This document shows positions 1 through 6,076 of a stretch of DNA of 6,823 bases, piece after piece; within the stretch, counting starts at the first letter, position 1, and every line of letters starts with the position of its first letter. The notes under the pieces were generated by a model. That model was not told the DNA's origin. It saw only the letters and a list, made by a program, of their open reading frames with translations, and did no database searches. The translations under genes were made by a program, and so were the position numbers. This DNA is from Chloroflexota bacterium. GTDB lineage: Bacteria; Chloroflexota; UBA5177; JANWHV01. The stretch spans positions 1 through 6,823 of the forward strand of contig JAQBPC010000666.1 in NCBI GenBank assembly GCA_028287725.1, in the 5' to 3' direction.

Positions 1-987
1 CTTTACGGTTTGGCGGCAAATCTCGTCGATCTCCACCAGCTCGTGTTGCAATGGAAGCCGGCCTGCCTCCACACGAGCAAGCAGAAGAAGTTCGTCCACG
101 ACTCGAGCCATATGGCGGGTTTCATCGAGTGTGCGCTGCAGCACCTCTTGATATTCCTCTGGGCGCCGCGTGTGGCGCAGCGCGATCTCCGCGCCACTAG
201 CAATCGTGGCGATTGGCGTGTTCAGCTCGTGCGCCACATCCGCGGTAAGGCGCCGGCGGCGCTCGCTAGCTTCCTCCAGGCGGGCAAGCATGCCATCGAA
301 CGTCCGGGCCAGCCGAACGAGCTCATCGTTCCTTCCGCGCCGCGCCCCGGTTGGCCCATCCTGCTCACCGGAAACTCGACGATGCAGATCGCCGTCCCCA
401 ATGGTCGCGGCCAGCCGCGTAATCCGGTCGACAGGTCTTAAGGCACGGCTAGCCAAGAAAAGCCCGCCGGCAGCCGCCAATACAACGATCGCTACCCCGG
501 CCAACCCCATCGCCGCCAGCAGCCGGTCCCGTCCCTGCTCCACTTGCTGTGTTGTGGTAATTACTTGAATCGTCGCCAGGCGTCTACCGTTATGAACTAC
601 CGGAAAGACATACATGCGTACGTGATTACCCGCGGCACTCTTTGCGTCATGGAAACCCGGCCTAGCTTCGGCAAGCACTCGGGTGGAGAGCATGGGGACC
701 GTAGGACTCTGTCGAATTGCGACCCTTCCCTGTGCGTCCAGCACCCTGACCCAAAGCGACACTTCGCCGAGGTCGTGATCGGCAAGCACGGTCGCGTTTT
801 GGCGCAGGACTAGCGTGGACCCAGTATGCAAGTCGGCGACAACGTCCGAAGCACGATGCCGGAGTGCACTGTCGAGCGCGTCGCTGGCCGAATACTGAAC
901 CTGCCACTGCACGGCAATGCCGAACGCCGCCAGCCCAAGGCACAGCAGCACCACATACCAAAGCGTCAGGCGCACTCGGATACTCAT
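1..987 (-). CDS. Sensor histidine kinase, truncated at the window edge (N-terminal 329 residues)
   Basis: Membrane sensor kinase that should autophosphorylate on histidine and pass the phosphate to the regulator encoded just upstream. It reads without a stop from an ATG at 985-987 to base 1. Visible parts: TM1 about residues 7-29 (begins MSIRVRLTLWY), a periplasmic sensor loop of about 125 residues (30-154), TM2 about 155-178, a HAMP linker about 180-235 with the typical ALRPVDRIT start, then the HisKA dimerisation/phosphoacceptor helices about 240-305. The H-box reads DVAHELNTPIATI with phosphoacceptor His253. The usual Arg two residues after the Glu (HELRTP) is Asn here, while the Thr at +4 is kept. 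The HATPase domain (N, G1, G2 boxes) lies beyond base 1. The start is 2 bp after the regulator stop, so the two are surely co-transcribed and probably translationally coupled. The sensor loop shows no domain I can name, so the signal is unknown. Confidence 0.92.
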   Translation of the reverse strand, partial: MSIRVRLTLWYVVLLCLGLAAFGIAVQWQVQYSASDALDSALRHRASDVVADLHTGSTLVLRQNATVLADHDLGEVSLWVRVLDAQGRVAIRQSPTVPMLSTRVLAEARPGFHDAKSAAGNHVRMYVFPVVHNGRRLATIQVITTTQQVEQGRDRLLAAMGLAGVAIVVLAAAGGLFLASRALRPVDRITRLAATIGDGDLHRRVSGEQDGPTGARRGRNDELVRLARTFDGMLARLEEASERRRRLTADVAHELNTPIATIASGAEIALRHTRRPEEYQEVLQRTLDETRHMARVVDELLLLARVEAGRLPLQHELVEIDEICRQTVK

Positions 988-989
988 GT

Positions 990-1724
990 TCAGCCATGCC
1001 CACGCATCGCCGGTGTTCCCGATGCATCTCCAACCAGGTCGTTGTCGGAGGTGCGCAGCGTATAGCCTACGCCGCGCACCGTGTGCAACAACTTGGTAGG
1101 GAACGGATCGTCGATTTTCCGACGCAAGTTGCGGATGAAGACGTCGATGACGTTCGAGGCGTGGTCGGCGTCCCTATCCCACGCTCCCGACGCAATTTGG
1201 TCACGGCTGAGCACTTGAGGACTGTGGCGAATCAGCAGCTCGACGATTGCATACTCACGAGCCGTGAGTGATATCACACTCTCCCCTCGCTCGACACGCT
1301 TGGCAAGAGGGTCGAAGGTCAAGTCGGCTATACGCAGCGGACCGACTTGCAACCCGGGTTCGCGGCGCCCGAGCGCCCGCACGCGCGCCAGCAATTCCGC
1401 GAAGGCGAACGGCTTGATCAAGTAGTCGTCCGCGCCCGCGTCAAGTCCTTCGACGCGATCCTCAATCGCTTGCCGTGCGGTCAGCATCAATATAGGTATG
1501 CGCAAGCCACGCCGCCGCACCTCGCGGCAAACGGTGAAACCGTCGACGCCGGGAAGCAGAACATCCAGCACCACGATGTCATAATCGGTATCGCCCGGCG
1601 CAATTAGGTGCGCCAGGGCCGATCGCGCGTCGACGACCAGATCAACAGTGTGCAACTCTTCGCGTAGTCCCGCCGCGACTTGCTTACCGAGCTGAGGCTC
1701 ATCTTCAACTACCAGGATGCGCAT
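990..1724 (-). CDS. OmpR/PhoB-family DNA-binding response regulator
   Basis: Cytoplasmic transcription regulator of the adjacent kinase, 244 residues, normal for the family. The receiver domain (about 1-118) has the acidic pair Glu7/Asp8, phosphoacceptor Asp54 in IVVLDVLLPGVDG, Thr82 in LMLTAR, Tyr101 and Lys104 in DDYLIKPF. The C-terminal winged-helix domain (about 125-225) has the standard LTAREYAIVELLI, VIDVFIRNLRRKID and HTVRGVGY segments. Residues 228-244 form a short tail without a known role. A small insertion (about 42-47, APGDTD) precedes the phosphorylation strand. The ATG at 1722-1724 is preceded by AAGG (complement of 1734-1737) with a 9-nt spacer, supporting this start. The gene lies first in a regulator-kinase operon and diverges from the DoxX-Rieske gene. 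A direct repeat at 1814-1831 in the shared region is a good candidate for its binding site. The target and signal are inferred from position only. Confidence 0.96.
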   Translation of the reverse strand: MRILVVEDEPQLGKQVAAGLREELHTVDLVVDARSALAHLIAPGDTDYDIVVLDVLLPGVDGFTVCREVRRRGLRIPILMLTARQAIEDRVEGLDAGADDYLIKPFAFAELLARVRALGRREPGLQVGPLRIADLTFDPLAKRVERGESVISLTAREYAIVELLIRHSPQVLSRDQIASGAWDRDADHASNVIDVFIRNLRRKIDDPFPTKLLHTVRGVGYTLRTSDNDLVGDASGTPAMRGHG

Positions 1725-1813
1725 ATATTCGAACCTTGTGCCATGACATGCCGTGCGATGTGGGACGCGAGCTCGTGCGTCACGCCAAATTCACTCTACC
1801 GCATCCGGGCATG

Positions 1814-1831
1814 TCTTCATGCAATCTTCAT
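1814..1831. promoter_or_regulatory. Candidate response-regulator binding site (7-4-7 direct repeat)
   Basis: TCTTCAT occurs at 1814-1820 and again exactly at 1825-1831, separated by GCAA, an 11-bp period. OmpR-family regulators bind head-to-tail as dimers on direct half-sites one helical turn apart, so this arrangement between a regulator gene and a divergent gene is what an operator would look like. The first half-site also sits inside a short inverted repeat, GCATG-TCTT-CATGC (1809-1822). Binding by the neighbouring regulator is inferred, not shown. Confidence 0.55.
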
Positions 1832-1854
1832 TTCTCCCCGATACGGTGGATAAA
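1826..1854 (+). promoter_or_regulatory. Possible activator-dependent promoter of the DoxX-Rieske gene
   Basis: GATAAA at 1849-1854 matches the sigma-70 -10 consensus at four of six bases. At a 17-bp spacing the -35 position (1826-1831) is CTTCAT, a very poor match, and it coincides with the downstream half of the direct repeat. A good -10 with a poor -35 overlapped by a regulator site is the usual architecture of promoters activated by OmpR-family proteins. The predicted transcript would begin near 1861, leaving a leader of about 15 nt before GTG 1876. Confidence is limited because the -10 is imperfect. Confidence 0.35.
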
Positions 1855-1862
1855 GGGACAAT

Positions 1863-1868
1863 AAGGGG
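1863..1868 (+). promoter_or_regulatory. Ribosome binding site that favours the GTG 1876 start
   Basis: AAGGGG lies 7 nt before the in-frame GTG at 1876-1878, an ideal Shine-Dalgarno distance. The other in-frame starts, GTG 1753 and ATG 1819, lack a comparable site, and both lie upstream of the candidate promoter. GTG 1921, preceded by AGGA at 1905-1908 with a 12-nt spacer, is a weaker alternative. Confidence 0.5.
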
Positions 1869-1875
1869 TAGTACG

Positions 1876-3057
1876 GTGCTGCCCGACGTACAGCCTCGAG
1901 TGCTAGGATGGCAATACACAGTGCAGATCGATCGAGACACGCTCATCGAGCGGCTACCGCGCTTGCTCGGCGTGCGCCAGGATGCGACGCGAGTTCCAGC
2001 CGTGGCCGTTATACCGCTCCGCATTTTCTTTGGCGGCACCTTCATCTACGCCGGGCTACAGAAACTCACCGATCCGCAATTCTTCAGCCCCACATCGCCG
2101 GGATTCATCGGCCATCAGATGAGCGCGTTCGTGCGGTCCGGATCGCCGCTTTCCGGGATCCTTACCAGTATTGCCATCCCACACGCCGCGCAGTTCGGCG
2201 CGCTCATTGCCTTCTGTGAGCTTTGGGTTGGGCTGTCCGCGTTGCTCGGCCTGCTGACGAGGGTCGGAGCCTTAGGCGGGCTCGCGATCAGTCTCACGCT
2301 TTTTCTGACCGCGACCTGGACAGTCCATCCGTACTTCCTCGGCGCGGATTTACCCTATTGCATTGGCTGGCTTACTCTTCTGCTGGCTGGCCCGGATATG
2401 CTGACGTTCGACTATTTCTTCTTCGGCGACATGCAGAGAAGCGTGGTGCAGCCCTCACGTACTCAGCGACGAGCAGGACTGCGCAGTCCCTCAGCTGTTC
2501 CGGTGTCAATCGGCGAGGTTCCACGGAAGGCAGCCCTCCGCGGCCTGGGAACCGCGCTTGGGGTGATTGTCGGAGGAGGAGTTATCGGCGCGATAGCAAA
2601 GCTATTGACCGCCAACTCTACGCTCGCTCAACAAGGCACCCTCCTCGCCGCACCACAAGGAGGGGCAGCTCCAGCAAATGCGCCCGCGGGCACGACGTTT
2701 CTGGGCAATGTGAAAGCGCTGGCAATCAACAGTGCGAGTCAGTACACGGATCCTACCACGGGTGACCCCGCGCTACTTATCCGCCTGCCGGACGGAAAAT
2801 TCGTCGCATATGATGCTGTCTGCACGCACGCAGGCTGTACCGTCGAGTACGACCCGTCGCAGCAACAACTGGTCTGCCCGTGCCATGGAGCCAGCTTTGA
2901 TCCTCTTCATGCCGGCGCGGTGATTAACGGCCCGGCCCAGCAGTCGCTCCCGGCGCTCCAGGTGAGCATCGACGCCACGGGCAACGCCTATGCAAAGAGC
3001 GCGCCCGGCGGCGCCGCGCCTGCCACGCGGGTCCGATCCAGCGAGGATGGCGGCTAA
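1876..3057 (+). CDS. DoxX/DoxD-type membrane domain fused to a Rieske [2Fe-2S] domain
   Basis: Probable membrane-anchored electron-transfer protein, 393 residues from GTG 1876 (the frame stays open upstream to GTG 1753, giving 434). Residues about 42-185 are DoxX/DoxD-like: helices near 43-61, 103-127, 130-150 and 160-175, with the characteristic FGGTFIYAGLQKLTDPQFF start. A basic linker (about 187-222) leads to a fifth helix, about 223-245. An Ala/Pro/Gly/Gln-rich stretch (about 251-272) then precedes a Rieske domain (about 273-374). Cluster ligands are visible in CTHAGC (Cys316, His318) and CPCHGASF (Cys334, His337). Cys321 and Cys336 are the disulfide pair of the bc1/b6f-type Rieske fold, and GPAQQSLP is the later loop. 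Four plus one helices would place the Rieske domain outside the cytoplasmic membrane. DoxD is known as the small subunit of archaeal thiosulfate:quinone oxidoreductase, but many DoxX proteins have other or unknown roles, so the substrate is open. Divergent from the two-component genes and 172 bp before metY. Confidence 0.88.
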   Translation: MLPDVQPRVLGWQYTVQIDRDTLIERLPRLLGVRQDATRVPAVAVIPLRIFFGGTFIYAGLQKLTDPQFFSPTSPGFIGHQMSAFVRSGSPLSGILTSIAIPHAAQFGALIAFCELWVGLSALLGLLTRVGALGGLAISLTLFLTATWTVHPYFLGADLPYCIGWLTLLLAGPDMLTFDYFFFGDMQRSVVQPSRTQRRAGLRSPSAVPVSIGEVPRKAALRGLGTALGVIVGGGVIGAIAKLLTANSTLAQQGTLLAAPQGGAAPANAPAGTTFLGNVKALAINSASQYTDPTTGDPALLIRLPDGKFVAYDAVCTHAGCTVEYDPSQQQLVCPCHGASFDPLHAGAVINGPAQQSLPALQVSIDATGNAYAKSAPGGAAPATRVRSSEDGG

Positions 3058-3115
3058 ACAAGTCCACCCGCCGCGCGAAGCCAAGCAGTCGATGGCCAAA
3101 ATCGCTGCTCTCCGA

Positions 3116-3144
3116 TAGACTTAACGCAATTATCGTTGGATAAT
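3116..3144 (+). promoter_or_regulatory. Sigma-70-like promoter of metY (metYX)
   Basis: TAGACT (3116-3121, four of six matches to TTGACA) and GATAAT (3139-3144, five of six matches to TATAAT) are separated by exactly 17 bp. This is the best promoter in the window. It lies in the 172-bp gap after the DoxX-Rieske gene, implying that metY is transcribed independently of it. The predicted start is near 3151, about 79 nt before the metY ATG. Confidence 0.6.
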
Positions 3145-3146
3145 TG
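3127..3146. promoter_or_regulatory. Perfect 20-bp palindrome overlapping the metY -10 box (candidate operator)
   Basis: CAATTATC (3127-3134) and GATAATTG (3139-3146) are perfect inverted repeats around GTTG. The AT-rich site stands out in GC-rich surroundings, and its right arm contains the -10 hexamer. A dimeric repressor bound here would block RNA polymerase. Methionine genes in other bacteria are known to be controlled by MetJ, by ArsR-family regulators of the SahR type and others, but I cannot assign this site to any of them. Confidence 0.5.
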
Positions 3147-3149
3147 GTT

Positions 3150-3230
3150 CACGCCCCGTCATTCGGCGCCGGTAGGTGATCGGATTTGATGCGAGGGCGT
3201 GTCAGATCACCTGGAGAGGTAGGCCGCCGA
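3150..3230 (+). promoter_or_regulatory. Structured leader of metY with possible pseudoknot near the ribosome binding site
   Basis: Three complementary sets are present. AGGTGATC (3174-3181) pairs perfectly with GATCACCT (3205-3212). CACGCCC (3150-3156) pairs with GGGCGTG (3195-3201), which lies in the loop of that hairpin, giving a pseudoknot topology. TCGGCG (3163-3168) pairs with CGCCGA (3225-3230), which includes the A of the start codon. The ribosome binding site, GGAGAGG at 3213-3219, directly follows the first stem. No known SAM or SAH riboswitch consensus is recognisable. Folding is from base complementarity only, and one connecting loop (3202-3204) is very short for a compact pseudoknot. 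Confidence 0.3.
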
Positions 3231-4567
3231 TGACAACCTCCGATGTAGCACCGGACGACCAGTCACAAGCTCAGGATGCCGATCGACCTATGGGATTCCA
3301 TACGCGTCTGCTGCATGCAGGCGCGAAGCCGGACCCGACCACGGGCGCGCGAGCCGTGCCGATCTATCAGACCACCTCATACGTATTCGAGGATACGGAA
3401 CATGCCGCGGCGCTCTTTGGCCTGCAGCAGTTCGGCAACATTTACACCCGAATCATGAACCCGACAACCGGAGCATTCGAAGAGCGCATGGCCGCGCTCG
3501 AGGGCGGTGTGACGGCACTGGCCGTCTCGTCGGGCCATGCCGCACAGTTCCTGGCGCTCACCACCCTATTGCAGCCCGGCGATCAGATCGTCTCCTCCCG
3601 CACGCTGTACGGCGGCAGTTTCACCCAGTTCGACGTGACGCTGCGCAAGTGGGGCATCGACACCGTCTGGATTGACGCGTCCGACCCGGAGAACTTCCGC
3701 CGCGCGATCACCCCCAAGACCCGCGTACTGTATGGCGAGACGATCGGCAACCCGCTGCTCGACGTGCTGGATATCGCTGCTGTGGCGAACATCGCCCGCG
3801 AGGCCGGCGTCCCCTTGATGATCGACAACACCTTCGCGACGCCCGCGTTGAGCCGGCCGATTGAACACGGCGCTACCATCGTCGTGAATTCGGCTACGAA
3901 ATTCATTGGCGGGCACGGAACGTCAATCGGCGGCGTGATAATCGACTCGGGCAACTTCGACTGGGATAACGGAAAGTTCCCCCAGATTGTCGACCCGTCG
4001 CCAGCCTACCATGGCACGAAATTCTACGAGGTGTTCGGCAAGATCGCGTTTCTGATCAAAGCCCGAACCGAGGGATTGCGCGACCAGGGCGCGTCGATGA
4101 GCCCGTTCAACGCCTTCCTGTTCTTGCAGGGCCTGGAGACACTGGCGCTGAGGATGGAGCGCCATTCAAGCAATGCCCTGGCCGTCGCCAAGTTCCTCGA
4201 GGGCCATTCGGCGGTCTCCTGGGTGAGCTATCCCGGCCTCGAATCCAGCCCATCGCACCGTCTCGTCTCAAAATACTTGCCCGCTGGCTCCGGCGGCGTG
4301 CTGGCATTTGGCATCAAAGGCGGACTGAAGGCTGGACGTGCCTTCATCGACAGTGTCACACTGCTGTCGCACCTGGCAAATGTCGGCGATACCAAGAGTC
4401 TGGTGATTCACCCCGCAACCACCACGCATTCCCAGCTTTCACCGGAAGATCGTCAGGGCGCCGGCATTGGCGACGATCTGGTCCGCCTCTCGGTCGGCCT
4501 CGAGGATGTCGAGGATATCATCTGGGATCTTGACCGCGCCCTCGCCATTTCGCAGCGCGCATCGTAG
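3230..4567 (+). CDS. metY: O-acetylhomoserine sulfhydrylase (aminocarboxypropyltransferase)
   Basis: Cytoplasmic PLP enzyme of the Cys/Met metabolism (cystathionine gamma-synthase-like) family. It joins O-acetylhomoserine and sulfide to give homocysteine and acetate, the direct-sulfhydrylation route to methionine. The 445 residues match the usual 425-445. Visible marks: GFHTRLLHAG near the start, YQTTSYVF, YTRIMNPTT, the cofactor-binding SSGHAAQ region, DNTFATP with Asp199 for the pyridine nitrogen, and Lys224 in NSATKFIGGHG for the Schiff base. PAYHG in the family-specific insert and VGDTKSLVIHPATTTHSQL near the C-terminus are typical of MetY rather than MetB/MetZ. ATG 3230 follows GGAGAGG (3213-3219). 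ATG 3290, at the first conserved residue, is an alternative; the 20 residues before it are polar and probably disordered. The acyl preference (acetyl rather than succinyl) is a family-level inference. metX follows 117 bp downstream. Confidence 0.94.
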   Translation: MTTSDVAPDDQSQAQDADRPMGFHTRLLHAGAKPDPTTGARAVPIYQTTSYVFEDTEHAAALFGLQQFGNIYTRIMNPTTGAFEERMAALEGGVTALAVSSGHAAQFLALTTLLQPGDQIVSSRTLYGGSFTQFDVTLRKWGIDTVWIDASDPENFRRAITPKTRVLYGETIGNPLLDVLDIAAVANIAREAGVPLMIDNTFATPALSRPIEHGATIVVNSATKFIGGHGTSIGGVIIDSGNFDWDNGKFPQIVDPSPAYHGTKFYEVFGKIAFLIKARTEGLRDQGASMSPFNAFLFLQGLETLALRMERHSSNALAVAKFLEGHSAVSWVSYPGLESSPSHRLVSKYLPAGSGGVLAFGIKGGLKAGRAFIDSVTLLSHLANVGDTKSLVIHPATTTHSQLSPEDRQGAGIGDDLVRLSVGLEDVEDIIWDLDRALAISQRAS

Positions 4568-4572
4568 CGCGG

Positions 4573-4620
4573 GCGGTTAGGAACCGCGCCCGGTACACCG
4601 AATCAACTGGGTGTACCGGG
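4573..4620 (+). other. Two stem-loops in the metY-metX gap (attenuator or processing site?)
   Basis: Shortly after the metY stop, GCGGTT (4573-4578) pairs with AACCGC (4582-4587) around AGG. CCCGGTACACC (4589-4599) then pairs perfectly over 11 bp with GGTGTACCGGG (4610-4620) around a 10-nt loop. The two are nearly contiguous, and an alternative pairing of CGGGC (4570-4574) with GCCCG (4588-4592) would disrupt both. The second stem is followed by TACCC, not a T-run, so a classical intrinsic terminator is not supported. It may stabilise or process the metY part of a shared transcript, or partly reduce read-through. No metX promoter is obvious in the rest of the gap. Confidence 0.55.
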
Positions 4621-4684
4621 TACCCTATCAGGAGAAACCAGTCAACCGTCATAGAGGAGCGGTCGCCTTCACGAGGTCCGTACC

Positions 4685-5938
4685 TTGACGACTACCAGGA
4701 AATTGGACGTGGCCGAAATCGGTGACATTGCGAGCACGCAACCACTCGTCACGCAGGACGAGGGCGAGGCGCCATTCGCGGTAGGCGCCGCCCTGGGCTC
4801 TATTGGGCTGGTAGAAACGCACTACCTGGAGCTCCCTGGTCGCCTGACATTGGAGGCCGGTCGATCGCTTGACGATATTATCGTTGCATATGAAACGTAC
4901 GGGGATCTCAATGCACGGCGCGACAACGGCATTCTGTTGTGCCATGCGCTCTCAGGCGACGCCCACGCCGCGGGATATCTATCAGACCAGGACACGCGGC
5001 CGGGTTGGTGGGACACGATGGTGGGCCCGGGTAAGGCATTCGACACGACGAAGTATTTCGTCATCTGCAGTAACGTGCTCGGCGGCTGTCGAGGCACTAC
5101 GGGGCCAATGTCGATCAATCCCGCAACCGGCCGCGTATATGGCGGCGACTTTCCCGTAGTCACTGTTGGCGACATGGTACGCGTGCAAGCGCTGCTCCTC
5201 GATGCCCTGGGTATCGAGCAACTTGCCGCGGTCGCAGGCGGATCCATGGGTGGCATGCAGGTGCTACAGTGGGCCGTCCATTACCCACAGCGCGTGCGGC
5301 AAGCCATCGTGCTGGCGTCCTGCGCTCGTCTTACGGCGCAGGCACTCGCCTTCAATGAAGTGGGCCGGCGAGCAATCATGGGCGATCCGCGCTGGCGTGG
5401 CGGCTACTACCCGCTCGATGACCAGCCGATCGGCGGCCTTGCCGCGGCAAGGATGATCGGCCACCTCACCTATCTGAGTGCAATCGGCATGGAGCAGCGC
5501 TTCGGCCGCCGGTTACAGGACCGCGATGGCGTAACGTATAGCTTCGAAGCGGACTACCAAGTCGAGAGCTACCTGCGCCATCAAGGCGAGAGCTTTGTCC
5601 GCCGCTTCGACGCGAACTCCTATCTCTACATCACGCGCGCCATGGACTACTTTGATCTCAACTCGGGTTTTGCCTCGCTCGAGGATGCATTGAAGAGAGC
5701 GACCGCGGAGTTTCTGATCGTGTCCGTGGACACGGACTGGTTGTACCCTACTTCGCAAGCTCTCGAGCTTACTGACGCACTTGCCGCGCTAGGGCATCCG
5801 GCGCAGGCAATTGAGCTGTCGTCCCCGCATGGGCATGATGCGTTCCTCATCGAGCATCAGGCACTCTCGCCGCATATCGAAGCGTTTCTCGCGGCGGACA
5901 GCAAACTGCGGACGGATGGGCGCCGACGCGCGGACTAG
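4685..5938 (+). CDS. metX: Homoserine O-acetyltransferase (MetX)
   Basis: Cytoplasmic alpha/beta-hydrolase-fold acyltransferase that transfers an acyl group, expected to be acetyl from acetyl-CoA, to homoserine. This makes the substrate of the enzyme encoded just upstream. The 417 residues are slightly long because of a variable N-terminus of about 40. The core runs from GLVETHYLELP through AYETYGDLN, CHALSGDAHAAGY, SNVLGGCRGTTGPMSINP and the nucleophile elbow AGGSMGGMQ with Ser187. Asp351 (TDWLYP) and His384 (HGHDAFL) complete the catalytic triad. No ATG precedes the conserved core. TTG 4685 has GAGG at 4673-4676 (8-nt spacer) and GTG 4709 has AGGA at 4697-4700 (8-nt spacer), so either could be the start; an in-frame stop at 4652 limits the frame. 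Some MetX proteins use succinyl-CoA, but the MetY neighbour favours acetyl. No metW follows, unlike the common proteobacterial metXW pair. Confidence 0.95.
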   Translation: MTTTRKLDVAEIGDIASTQPLVTQDEGEAPFAVGAALGSIGLVETHYLELPGRLTLEAGRSLDDIIVAYETYGDLNARRDNGILLCHALSGDAHAAGYLSDQDTRPGWWDTMVGPGKAFDTTKYFVICSNVLGGCRGTTGPMSINPATGRVYGGDFPVVTVGDMVRVQALLLDALGIEQLAAVAGGSMGGMQVLQWAVHYPQRVRQAIVLASCARLTAQALAFNEVGRRAIMGDPRWRGGYYPLDDQPIGGLAAARMIGHLTYLSAIGMEQRFGRRLQDRDGVTYSFEADYQVESYLRHQGESFVRRFDANSYLYITRAMDYFDLNSGFASLEDALKRATAEFLIVSVDTDWLYPTSQALELTDALAALGHPAQAIELSSPHGHDAFLIEHQALSPHIEAFLAADSKLRTDGRRRAD

Positions 5939-6016
5939 CTGTCGTTCTCGACTCCGGCAAGGGCATTGCGTCAGCGGGCGATGGCAGCGCCACCGGCATT
6001 TTGAGCCGCATCTGTG

Positions 6017-6074
6017 CTGCCTGACCAACTGCTCGCGGCGAGTTACTGTGCACCGCGAGCAGCAGGTCAGGCAG
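6017..6074. terminator. Long stem-loop between convergent metX and gdhA, probable bidirectional terminator
   Basis: CTGCCTGACC (6017-6026) and CTGCTCGCGG (6029-6038) pair perfectly with CCGCGAGCAG (6053-6062) and GGTCAGGCAG (6065-6074). This gives a 22-bp stem interrupted only by a 2-nt internal mismatch (AA against CA), with a 14-nt loop. It lies between two convergent stop codons, 2 bp from the glutamate dehydrogenase stop and 78 bp from the metX stop. Neither side has a clear T-run, so termination without a U-tract, or 3'-end protection against RNases, is the likely role. The bases from 5939 to 6016 hold nothing else I can support. Confidence 0.6.
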
Positions 6075-6076
6075 TC

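Noticed and set aside
10..441. Plus-strand open frame of 143 codons
   Set aside because: It is antisense to the histidine kinase, whose minus-strand frame has clear TM, HAMP and H-box motifs; the plus-strand translation resembles no protein family.
864..1271. Plus-strand open frame across the kinase/regulator junction
   Set aside because: It overlaps both two-component genes in antisense, has no ribosome binding site or motif, and is expected by chance in GC-rich coding DNA.
2539..2610. Tat signal peptide for the Rieske domain (RKAALRG followed by a hydrophobic segment)
   Set aside because: The twin arginine is absent and the segment is internal, after the DoxX helices; an ordinary fifth membrane helix explains it better.
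3151..3229. Known SAM-II, SAM/SAH or SAH riboswitch upstream of metY
   Set aside because: The gene context and fold topology invite it, but I cannot find the conserved core sequences of these classes, so only an unclassified structured leader is reported.
4589..4625. Classical rho-independent terminator after metY
   Set aside because: The 11-bp stem is followed by TACCCTATCA with no T-run, so it does not meet the usual definition.
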